Assembly: GCF_005280735.1 (NCBI RefSeq)
Contig: NZ_CP040077.1
Coordinates: forward strand, 2,108,001 to 2,172,000
Source of the DNA: Trinickia violacea
GTDB lineage: Bacteria > Pseudomonadota > Gammaproteobacteria > Burkholderiales > Burkholderiaceae
Length of the DNA: 64,000 nucleotides
Direction of reading: 5' to 3'
Below are positions 53,964 to 62,493 of this stretch, piece after piece. Numbering within the stretch: position 1 is the stretch's first letter; each line of letters starts with the position of its first letter. Under the pieces are notes generated by a model. It was given only the letters and a program-made list of their open reading frames with translations. It did no database searches and had not been told where the DNA came from. Position numbers and translations under genes: made by a program.

Positions 53964-56900
53964 TCACTTCGCCGCCGGGGCAGGCTGCACGACCAGTTGC
54001 GCATTCGGCAGCACGCCGAACGTCGACGGCGCATAGAGCGCCTCGACGCGCGTCGGCGGCAGCCCGAACGTGCCGACGTTGTTCAGGCGCACCGTGTATT
54101 CGACCGAGAATTTGCCCTTCGGCACGTACTCGTAGTACGCGCGATAGCCGTCGAAGCCGCGCTCGACGAACGCGGGCCAGGTGTCGCCGCGCTGCTTTTC
54201 GCCTTGCGTCGCGGCTTCCGAGTCGCGCCCGAGCCCCGAGCCGAGGATCGTCGCGCCGGCGGGAATCGGATCGTTGACGACGACCCAGGTCATGTCCGTC
54301 TGCGCGTCGATGTCGAGATGCACACGCACGATGTCGCCGCGAGCGAAGGTGCCTTGGGGGGCGCCTTTGACGGCGGGTTCGACCGGCGTCATGGTCTTCG
54401 TGATCCGGTAGCCGGCGGCGAAGGGGGCTTTCAATGCGACGGCTGCGAGGCTTTCGATCGTCGCCCATGGCTTGCCGCTGCCTTCCTGCGTCAATGTGAG
54501 CCGCGCCGTGGTTGAGGCAGCGGGCCAGGGCAGCAATTCGCTGTGCACGTTGCGGGTGCGCGTGACGGGCGATGCGTTGACGCTCGATGCGGCCTGTGCG
54601 GGCGTAGCCGCGGCCGGCGTCGCCGCGCTCCAGCCGATCGTTTTCGTCACGCCGTCGAGCTGAATCTTCGTCTGCCCCGTGACCGGCGTGCTCTCGAACA
54701 CGCGCGAGAACCGCTCGACCGCAAGCGATCCATAGACGTTGGCGGTCGTCGTCTGCCATGCGCCGCGGCTCTGCAGCGCGAGCATGCCGGCCACGAGCCG
54801 CGGCATCTCGTCTTTCCAGCCAGGGTTGTCGACGAAGGCGAGCGCCGTGCGTGCGGCGTTCACTTCGGGATCGGTCATGAGCCACCAGAGGGTGTCGTCG
54901 GCTTCGGTCGAGAACGTGAGGCGCGTGCCCTGGTACGTGAGCCGCGCGCGCAGGATCTGCTCGGCTTGCGCGAGCTTCTCGTCGCCCTGCGGAACGCCCT
55001 TCATGCGCGAGAGGATCTGGTAGTAGTCGAGCACCGCCGAGGTCGGCCACTGGTTCGGCGCGATCTCGATCGAGCCGAGCATGCGCGCGTTGCCCGCGCC
55101 GTAGCGCGACAGCGCCTCGATCGCCGCGAGCTTGCGCAAGTCGAGATCTTTACGCGGCGCCCAGAAATTGCGCGCGATGCGGCCTTCGACAAAGCTCGTG
55201 AGGCCGGCTTCGAGCTTGCTGCGCAACTCGTCGGGGAGGGCGAAGCGCGGATCGAGCTTCGACGCTTCGTCGGTGACGGCGAGCAGATAGGCGGAGAGCG
55301 TGGGGCTGCCGTGGCTCGGGTCGTCGTCGCTCGGCGGGAAGTAGTTGGCGAGGCCGTCGCGATCGAGATAGACCGGCATGCGCGCGATCACCGATTGCCA
55401 CTGCGCCGGGTCGCGCAGGCCGATCGCGCGCGAGGTCTGCTGTTCGAGGCAGCTATATGGGTAGCGCTCGAACCAGCGCGTGACGCCCGGCATGCCGTCG
55501 GAGAGCTTCGGCTGCAGCGAGACCGCGATGCCGCCGCGCAGGACGCCGGCTTGCGTCGATGTCGCGTTGGCGGGCGCAGCCACCGGGATCGACAGCGTGC
55601 CGTCCACCTGCGCGAGCGTGGCCTGCTGGACCGTGACGGGCACGGCGGCAGCCACGCGCTGCGAGAGCTTCACCGCATCGGCCGCATGCGCGCCGCCTTG
55701 CTCGGCGGCGTTCACGGTCCACGTGAGGGCGGGCGTCGGAGCGTCTGCCATGCCGTCGGGCGTGGTGACGGTCCACGCGATTTCCTGCGCCGAATTGGGG
55801 GCGAGGTCGATCGTCTGGGGCGCGAGCGTCAACGGCGCCGCGCTCGGCGTCACGACGACCTTCATCGTGCGCGCCGTCGTGTTGCGCACGGTGAACTGCG
55901 CGCGGAACTGATCGCCTTCGCGCACGAGCGGCGGCAGGCCCGAGATCAGCTGCAAATCCTGCGTGCTGCGGATCGATGCGCTGCCGCTGCCGAACTGGCC
56001 CGAGCCGACTGCCGCAATCGCGACGATCCTGAAGCTCGTCAGCGAATCGTTGAGCGGCACCTCGACGCTCGCTTGTCCGTTCGCATCGAGCGTCACGCGC
56101 GGGTTCCACAGGAGCAGCGTGTCGAACAGCTCGCGCGTGGCGCTATGTCCGCCGCCACCGCCCGCGGGCACCGCCTTGCGGCCGAAGTGACGGCGTCCGA
56201 CGATTTCCATCTGCGCGGTCGAAGTCTCCACGCCGTAGGCACGCCGCTGCAGCATTGCATCGAGCACGTCCCAGCTTTGATTCGGCATCAGTTCGAGCAG
56301 CGCTTCGTCGACGGCGGCCACGGCGATCTGCGTGCCTGCCGGAACCGGCTTGCCGCCGGGCAATTGCACGCGCACGGTGACGTGCGACTTGCCGCGCACG
56401 GGATAGGACTTGGCATCGGGCGTGACCGTCACCGCGAGCCGATGCGACGCGGTGCCGACCTTGATCTCCGCGAGCCCATAGCGGAACGCGGGCTTCGAGA
56501 GATCGACGAGCGGCGTCGGCGCCTCGTATTGGCGGCCCTCGTACCAGAACGCGCGCACCCATTCGAGCGGCGCCTTCCAGCCCCAGGTGAAGAACGAGTA
56601 CCACGGCACTTCGTGGATGCGCCCGCGCAGCGCGAGCACCGACACATACACGTTCGGCCCCCACGCTTCGTTGACCTTGAGCTCGATGGTCGGGTCCTTG
56701 CCGTCGAGCTGCACGACGTGCGTCTCGATGACGCCTTCGCGCTCGACCGCGACGAGCGCGGTCGCAAAACGGAACGGCATGCGCACCTGGAAGCGGGCGG
56801 TCTCGCCCGGCTCGTAGCTGGTCTTTTCCGGAAGCACATCGATGCGGTCGGTGTTTTCGCCGCCGAACCACAGCTCGTCTTCGCGCGTGACCCACACGGA

Positions 56901-59900
56901 GGTGCTGGCGGTCGAAGTGTGGCCGTCGCCGTCCTTCGCGACCGCGATCAGATCGATGTTGCCCGCGTCGCGCAGCTTGGCGTCGCACGAGAGGAGGCCG
57001 TGGTCGTCGCTCGTGCCGCTGCACAGCGTGCCGAGGTCGCGTGTTTCGGTGTGATTGTCGTAGGCATAGAAGCCGCCCACCATGCGCTTGCGCGAGGTCG
57101 TCATGATGCGCGCGACGCCGCGCACTTCGAGCGCGACGCCCGCGCGCGGCTTACCTTGAAGATCGACGGCGAGTGCCTTGACCGGCACCGTGTTGCCGAC
57201 CGACACCCAGCGTCCCGATTTGATGCCCGCGACGACGGCCGCGGGCCACAGCGTCGCCTTGCCGCTGATCGTCTGCACCTCGCCGTTCGGATCGGCGAAT
57301 GTGGCTTCGAGGGCGAGACGCTTCGGCGCATCGACGCTGGGCAGGTTCTTCAGCACGAGCGCGCCCGAGCCGTTGCGATCGAGCGTGACGGGCTCCTTGT
57401 CGGCGACGAGCTTCGCGACCTCCTCGGCCTCTTGCGTGTCGCTGTCTTCGTCGGATGAAGCGTTTTCGTCGCCTGCGTTGCTGTCGTCCGCGTGACGGCG
57501 GTACGGCGCGAAACTAAAGTCGGGGAAACGGTCGGTGAAGGAGGGCGTGGTCGGCTTCACGAGCGCCGACACCTGCACCGGCAGATTCGACGCCGGACCA
57601 CCGGAGACGTAATCGATTTGCAGCGAAACGGGTGCTTCCTTGGCGGCGACGAGCGGGCTCGTTGTCTCGTTGCGTACGGCAATCGTGCCTTTGAATACGG
57701 GCAGGCGGAATTCTTCGACGCGAAAGCTCCCGCTGTCGTAACTCACGCGCGGGGAATCGCCGGCGTCGCCGCTGGTGTCGCTGTTGTCGTCGTCGCTTTG
57801 ACTATCGCCGCTCGTGCTCTTGCTGGCGCCCGCGCCCGCGTCGCCGTCGTCGAGCGACACGCTGTACTCGCCGAGTTTCGCCGACGCCGGAATCGTGAAC
57901 GTCGAATCCGCCGTGTGATCGGCTGCCCAGGTGAGCGGCAGATGATAGGTCTGGCCACTGCCGAGGTGGCGGATCGTGACGCGCGTCGGATACTGCTTCG
58001 GAAACGCGAAACCTTGCAGCGTTTCTACGCGGATCATGTGCTTCATCGACACCGATTCGCCCGCGCGCAACAGCGTCCGGTCGAAGACGGTATGGGCACG
58101 CACGGTTTGCTCGTTGCTGAGATCGGTCGGCACGTTGAAGCGCCACGATTCGATGCCGCGATTCCAGTCCGATTGGACGAAGGCCATGTCCGGGCCGGTC
58201 TTCGGATCGTCGATGCGCGCCGAGACGAAGAAGCCGTTGAAGCGATCGTCGTCGCAGCGCCGCTTGGCTTCGAGCGGGCCGTCGATGGTCAGGAGACCGC
58301 GCGCATCGGTCTTGCCCGAGGCGATCTCGTCGCCGTTGCAATCGGACACGTGCACGTTCGCGTTCGGCACGGGCTGCCCTTTGTCGAGCGTCGTGACCCA
58401 CACGACGCTGTTCTCGCGCCCTTGCTTGAAATGCACGCCGAGGTTCGTGACGAGCACCGCCGTGCGCACGTACATCGGCGCCGGCTTGCCGAGCAGCGAC
58501 GCGCCGAGCGCGGGCGACGCCAGCTCGATCACATAGAAGCCCGGCTTGCCGACCGGAACGCCGACGACTTCGAACGGCCGCAGCGCCTTCGGATCGGCCT
58601 TCGGCAAGTTCAGCGTTTCGACGCCCTGTTGCCCGGCGAGCAGCGAGAGCGAACGGACATCGATGAGCGGGTCTTTGCGGCTTGCGCTGTCGGCCTCATT
58701 GTCGTCGCCGGACGAATCTCGAGGTGGCGGCACGATCACCGCATTGGGGTTGCGCGCGAGCAAGCCCGGCGCGAGCTTGTCGATCGACGACTTGCTCATG
58801 CCGTACTCGTCGAAGCGCTCGACAAGCTGCATCCAGCGTCGGATATCGCTGTCCGCGCCGACTTGCAGTTTCGTGAACTGCGCGCTGCCCGCGTTGAGGC
58901 CGGCGATGTGCAGATCCGCTTCGACGTTGCGCAGCGTGACGGGCACGAGCGGCGGCATATCGGGCTCGGCGTAGCGCTCGATGATGCCGAACGTCGACGA
59001 AGAGAACTTCGCGAGCGGCGGCATCGGCGCAGTGCGCGTTTTGAGCGGGAAGAGGTCGGCGTTCGAGAGCGATCTGCCGCTCGCGTCTTTGAGCGGCTTG
59101 GGCACGTCGATCGTGAGTTCCGCGCGCTCGGGCAACGGCGCCGCGAATTCGACGGTGGCGGTTTCCGGGTCTTTGTCGTCAGGCGCGAAAGTCGGCGCGA
59201 TGGCGCCGTTCGGGCCTTGCACGCGGATCTTTTCGGCATCGGCGCGCTTGATCGGCGCGTTGAATTGCAGGCGGATCGGCCGCAGCGGCGTGCACGGCGC
59301 CTTCGCGTTTTCGCGCTCGCACGAAAAGCTCGCGGCGAACGGCTCGCGCACCGTGTAGTCGAAGCGCCGCTCGACATCGTTCGCGATGCCGCTCGGGCTC
59401 GCGACCCCCTTGCCGTAGACGAGCTGCATCTTCGCGCTCGATGGCAGCGTCTGCTGGCAGGCCAGCGTCAGCACGCGCGCGCTTTCTTTCTTCAGGCGGA
59501 AGTGATCGAGGAGCGCGTTGCGCGTTGCGGCGTCGGCGTACTGCACGGGAATGCGATTGCCCAGGCCGTTCGATTCGCACCAGACATGGTCGCGCACCGA
59601 CGCTTCGGTCGCCGGACCATTGAGCTTCACGACGAAAACCTGGTTCTCTTCGATTTCCCCGCCGCCCGGCATGACGTCGGTGGGGAACGGGCCGCCGGTT
59701 TCGAACGTGAACCGGCGCGTGCCCGTCACGGCGTTGCCGGCACTGGACTTCAAGCCGCCATTCAAGTCGAGCGTGCAGCGCACGCCCGGAGGGAGGTCGT
59801 TCGTGAAGTCGTAGGCCCAGGTCTTTTCGTCGATCCAGCGGCCTTGGCCGCTCGTCGCGGCGGCATCGTTGCAGTGAAGCTGCGCGGGATTGGGCAGATC

Positions 59901-60092
59901 GGGCGCACCGAACGGCACCATCGCTTCATCGAATTTGACGACGGCCTGCCGCACCTGAGCGACCTTGCCTTGCGGCGACACGCTGATGGTGCGCGCAGCG
60001 TCGGCTCGCCACGCCGTCATGCCGACGATACCGATGACCGCAGCCGTCGCGACGGCCCAAATGCATGATTGTTTTGTTTTGCCGCTTCGCAT
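53964..60092 (-). CDS. yfhM: Bacterial alpha-2-macroglobulin YfhM/MagD-like
   Basis: Periplasmic protease trap of 2042 aa. The N-terminal signal-like hydrophobic segment has residues around 12-30, without an obvious lipobox Cys at the end, so it is either cleaved or an anchor. Several macroglobulin-like beta domains follow (residues 40-1200), then the A2M domain, the thioester motif Cys1548-L-E-Q1551 in PYSCLEQQ, and the alpha-barrel TED region. Two acidic Ser/Asp-rich low-complexity insertions occur near residues 745-785 and 865-890. The class with PbpC nearby is thought to protect the cell wall after breach. This entry runs 7 nt into pbpC spacing. Confidence 0.93.
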   Translation of the reverse strand: MRSGKTKQSCIWAVATAAVIGIVGMTAWRADAARTISVSPQGKVAQVRQAVVKFDEAMVPFGAPDLPNPAQLHCNDAAATSGQGRWIDEKTWAYDFTNDLPPGVRCTLDLNGGLKSSAGNAVTGTRRFTFETGGPFPTDVMPGGGEIEENQVFVVKLNGPATEASVRDHVWCESNGLGNRIPVQYADAATRNALLDHFRLKKESARVLTLACQQTLPSSAKMQLVYGKGVASPSGIANDVERRFDYTVREPFAASFSCERENAKAPCTPLRPIRLQFNAPIKRADAEKIRVQGPNGAIAPTFAPDDKDPETATVEFAAPLPERAELTIDVPKPLKDASGRSLSNADLFPLKTRTAPMPPLAKFSSSTFGIIERYAEPDMPPLVPVTLRNVEADLHIAGLNAGSAQFTKLQVGADSDIRRWMQLVERFDEYGMSKSSIDKLAPGLLARNPNAVIVPPPRDSSGDDNEADSASRKDPLIDVRSLSLLAGQQGVETLNLPKADPKALRPFEVVGVPVGKPGFYVIELASPALGASLLGKPAPMYVRTAVLVTNLGVHFKQGRENSVVWVTTLDKGQPVPNANVHVSDCNGDEIASGKTDARGLLTIDGPLEAKRRCDDDRFNGFFVSARIDDPKTGPDMAFVQSDWNRGIESWRFNVPTDLSNEQTVRAHTVFDRTLLRAGESVSMKHMIRVETLQGFAFPKQYPTRVTIRHLGSGQTYHLPLTWAADHTADSTFTIPASAKLGEYSVSLDDGDAGAGASKSTSGDSQSDDDNSDTSGDAGDSPRVSYDSGSFRVEEFRLPVFKGTIAVRNETTSPLVAAKEAPVSLQIDYVSGGPASNLPVQVSALVKPTTPSFTDRFPDFSFAPYRRHADDSNAGDENASSDEDSDTQEAEEVAKLVADKEPVTLDRNGSGALVLKNLPSVDAPKRLALEATFADPNGEVQTISGKATLWPAAVVAGIKSGRWVSVGNTVPVKALAVDLQGKPRAGVALEVRGVARIMTTSRKRMVGGFYAYDNHTETRDLGTLCSGTSDDHGLLSCDAKLRDAGNIDLIAVAKDGDGHTSTASTSVWVTREDELWFGGENTDRIDVLPEKTSYEPGETARFQVRMPFRFATALVAVEREGVIETHVVQLDGKDPTIELKVNEAWGPNVYVSVLALRGRIHEVPWYSFFTWGWKAPLEWVRAFWYEGRQYEAPTPLVDLSKPAFRYGLAEIKVGTASHRLAVTVTPDAKSYPVRGKSHVTVRVQLPGGKPVPAGTQIAVAAVDEALLELMPNQSWDVLDAMLQRRAYGVETSTAQMEIVGRRHFGRKAVPAGGGGGHSATRELFDTLLLWNPRVTLDANGQASVEVPLNDSLTSFRIVAIAAVGSGQFGSGSASIRSTQDLQLISGLPPLVREGDQFRAQFTVRNTTARTMKVVVTPSAAPLTLAPQTIDLAPNSAQEIAWTVTTPDGMADAPTPALTWTVNAAEQGGAHAADAVKLSQRVAAAVPVTVQQATLAQVDGTLSIPVAAPANATSTQAGVLRGGIAVSLQPKLSDGMPGVTRWFERYPYSCLEQQTSRAIGLRDPAQWQSVIARMPVYLDRDGLANYFPPSDDDPSHGSPTLSAYLLAVTDEASKLDPRFALPDELRSKLEAGLTSFVEGRIARNFWAPRKDLDLRKLAAIEALSRYGAGNARMLGSIEIAPNQWPTSAVLDYYQILSRMKGVPQGDEKLAQAEQILRARLTYQGTRLTFSTEADDTLWWLMTDPEVNAARTALAFVDNPGWKDEMPRLVAGMLALQSRGAWQTTTANVYGSLAVERFSRVFESTPVTGQTKIQLDGVTKTIGWSAATPAAATPAQAASSVNASPVTRTRNVHSELLPWPAASTTARLTLTQEGSGKPWATIESLAAVALKAPFAAGYRITKTMTPVEPAVKGAPQGTFARGDIVRVHLDIDAQTDMTWVVVNDPIPAGATILGSGLGRDSEAATQGEKQRGDTWPAFVERGFDGYRAYYEYVPKGKFSVEYTVRLNNVGTFGLPPTRVEALYAPSTFGVLPNAQLVVQPAPAAK

Positions 60093-60232
60093 CGACCGCG
60101 CTCCTGATGGCTTTCAGAGTGCTGGCGATTCTACCTGAGCGCCGTAAGCGGTTGTAAGCAAAACGGCGCCCAAGCTGACAAGCATCGGCGCTTGACTTAG
60201 AGTGCACTCGAACTTCTAACCTTGGTGCTGTC

Positions 60233-60826
60233 ATGTCAAACGCACTCACGATCGGCCAGATGGCCGCAGCCACCGGCGTCTCGACGCACACGCTGCGTTA
60301 TTACGAACAGGCGGGCCTGATCCGGGCTGTCGCACGGACGGAGGCGGGGCACCGCCTCTACTCGGGCGCCGACCGCGACTGGCTCCTGTTTTTGATGCGG
60401 CTGAAAGCGACCGGCATGCCGATCGCCGGGATGCAGGCGTTTGCGGAGCTGCGTGCGCGCGGCAATGCGACGGTGGGCGAGCGGCGCGAGATGCTGGCCG
60501 CGCATCGCGATGCGGTGCGCGCGCAAATCGAGCAGCTGCGGACGAACCTCGCGGCGATCGACGAGAAGATCGTGTACTACGCGACACTCGAAGCGGACAT
60601 GACAGGTCAGCATGAACACCACTCTCAACCTGCCAAGGACACGCCATGGAAAACACGAACGCACACGCTCAAGCCGACCGCTACGCACGAGGATGGGCAA
60701 GCTGAAGGAGATCGACGGCGAGGCCGGTCAGCGCGTCGTCGATGCGCTCGCACCGATCGCGCCGGATTTCGCGCGTCTTCTGATCGAGTTTCCGTTCGGC
60801 GATGTCTACAGCCGGCCGCAGCTTGA
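60233..60826 (+). CDS. MerR family transcriptional regulator (C-terminus altered by frameshift)
   Basis: A MerR regulator whose family part is about residues 1-130. It has GQMAAATGVSTHTLRYYEQAGL and the basic HRLYSGADRDWLLF in the HTH, followed by the dimerisation helix (VGERREMLAAHRDAVRAQIE). The frame runs to 60826, giving 197 aa, but the last 40 residues are Arg-rich and not family-like. A lost base near 60700 would explain this. With it restored the protein would end after about 157 residues (EDGQS). It overlaps the 5' part of the downstream gene. Confidence 0.82.
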   Translation: MSNALTIGQMAAATGVSTHTLRYYEQAGLIRAVARTEAGHRLYSGADRDWLLFLMRLKATGMPIAGMQAFAELRARGNATVGERREMLAAHRDAVRAQIEQLRTNLAAIDEKIVYYATLEADMTGQHEHHSQPAKDTPWKTRTHTLKPTATHEDGQAEGDRRRGRSARRRCARTDRAGFRASSDRVSVRRCLQPAAA

Positions 60827-61055
60827 CTTGAAATCGCGTGAGATCGCGACGATCGCGGCGCTGGCCGCGCTCGGCAACGCGCAACCGCAGTTGAAGGTGC
60901 ACATCGAAGGGGCGCTGAACGTCGGCTGCACGCGTGAGGAGATCGTCGAGGTGTTCATTCAGATGGCCGTCTATGCCGGGTTCCCGGCGGCGCTGAACGC
61001 GCTCTTCGCGGCGCGCGAGGTGTTCGAGCAGCGCGACGCACTCGAGGCGGCGTGA
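60646..61055 (+). pseudogene. Carboxymuconolactone decarboxylase-family protein, frameshifted near the start
   Basis: AhpD/CMD-like small helical protein. From the ATG at 60646 the frame reads MENTNAHAQADRYARGWAS and stops at 60703. The rest (GKLKEIDGEAGQRVVDALAP to the catalytic-loop-like EEIVEVFIQMAVYAGFPAAL) is one base away. Restoring one A in GGGCAAGCTG gives GWAKLKEID and a 136-aa frame. Translation could restart at the ATG at 60693 (120 aa), so a shorter functional product is possible. A single-base error in the sequence is also possible. Confidence 0.75.
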
Positions 61056-61112
61056 CGCGTGCCTAGCGCGGGGCCGGACGCCGGGGATGCGCCAAGCACG
61101 GCTGCGCAGCGC

Positions 61113-62489
61113 TCAGACGGCGTCCGTCGATGCCGTCTGAGCGGCATAGAGGCGCCGTGAACTCACGTGGCGCCAATACAGGAACAGCCCGCAACCCGCC
61201 ACCGCGAGGCTCGCGGCGTTGGCTGACCAGAAGCCGCGCGCGCCGGTGAGCCAGGCTGGCGCGAAGCCGCCGACGTCGAAGCCGAGCCAGTAGCCGCCGC
61301 CGAGCCCGACGCCCCACAGCGCGACCGCATAGATGACGGTCGGCACGACGACAACCTTGTACGCGCGCAGCACGAACGCCGTGCTGACCTGCAGCGCGTC
61401 GAATACGTGGTAGATGGTCACGATCAGGACGAGCGGCATCGCTGCCGTCGCGACGTTCGCATTCGGCGTATAGCCGGCGATGATCAAAGGCCGCAGCACC
61501 GCCACGGCAAGACCGAAACAACACGCGATCGAGCACGCCATCATGATGCCGTGCCGCGACAGCGTGCGCGCGGCCTCCGGCCGATTCGCGCCGAGCGCCT
61601 GCGCGACGAGCGTCGAAGCGGCGATGCCGATCGACAGCGGCGTCATGTACAGCACGGCGCCGATGTTGCCCGCGATCTGATGCCCGGCGAGCGTCGTCGT
61701 GCCGAAACGCGCGATGAAGAGCGCCATGAACGTATAGGACGTCACTTCGATCAGATACGACAGACCCATCGGCAAGCCGAGCTTGAGCAGCTCGGCCTGA
61801 CGCCGCCAGACCGGCCAGCAAAAGCGCGAGAAGATCGCGAACGGTTGGAACACGTCGAGCTTGGCGAGGAGCGCGAGGCCGGTCGCGGCGAGCGCCCAGT
61901 TGATTGCGATGCTCGCGAGCGCGCAGCCTGGTCCGCCGAGCGCCGGCACACCGAGCCCGCCGAAGATGAACCACGTATTGAGCGGAAACTTGACGATGAG
62001 CGCCGCGACTTGCAGGAACATGACGAGCCGCGGCTTGCCGACCGCGTTCGTGAGCGAGTTGTAGACGCGAAACACGAGTGCAGCCGGCAAGCCGAACGCA
62101 AGGATGCGCAGATAGGCGACGGTGCGATCGTGCAGCGCTTCCGGCGCCCGCGCGATGCTCAGGAGTGGTTCGGGCGAGAACAGAAACCAGAAGCCGACGA
62201 CTGCGAGTGCCGCCGCGAGCCAGAGCGCTTGCCGGACTTCCTCGCCGATCTCCCGCTCGCGCTGCGCGCCGAAGAGCTGCGCCGCCACCGGCTGCAGCGC
62301 GACGAGAATGCCCGTCAGGCCGATATACACCGAGACATAGATCGAGGCACCGAGCCCCAGCGCGGCGAGATCGGTTGCGGAATAGCGGCCGACCATCGCC
62401 GTATCGATCACGCCGAACGCGATGATCGCAAGCTGCCCGATCAGCACCGGCCAGGCAAGGCTCGTGATTTTTCGCACGTCGGCGAACAT
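61113..62489 (-). CDS. norM: MATE family multidrug efflux transporter
   Basis: A 458-aa Na+- or H+-coupled exporter with 12 predicted helices. It starts MFADVRKITSLAWPVLIGQL and has the NorM-like IAFGVIDTAMVGRYSATDLAALGLG, with GLPMGLSYLIEVTSYTFMA in the second half and the family's mirrored repeat. The ATG at 62487-62489 is 4 nt after the upstream glycosyltransferase-like gene. Substrate cannot be read from the sequence. The NorM name is based on overall family resemblance. Confidence 0.88.
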   Translation of the reverse strand: MFADVRKITSLAWPVLIGQLAIIAFGVIDTAMVGRYSATDLAALGLGASIYVSVYIGLTGILVALQPVAAQLFGAQREREIGEEVRQALWLAAALAVVGFWFLFSPEPLLSIARAPEALHDRTVAYLRILAFGLPAALVFRVYNSLTNAVGKPRLVMFLQVAALIVKFPLNTWFIFGGLGVPALGGPGCALASIAINWALAATGLALLAKLDVFQPFAIFSRFCWPVWRRQAELLKLGLPMGLSYLIEVTSYTFMALFIARFGTTTLAGHQIAGNIGAVLYMTPLSIGIAASTLVAQALGANRPEAARTLSRHGIMMACSIACCFGLAVAVLRPLIIAGYTPNANVATAAMPLVLIVTIYHVFDALQVSTAFVLRAYKVVVVPTVIYAVALWGVGLGGGYWLGFDVGGFAPAWLTGARGFWSANAASLAVAGCGLFLYWRHVSSRRLYAAQTASTDAV

Positions 62490-62493
62490 GGCC

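Noticed and set aside
54543..60068. Long plus-strand frames opposite yfhM
   Set aside because: Same shadow effect: Arg/His-rich, no ribosome sites, no family resemblance, while yfhM is well supported.
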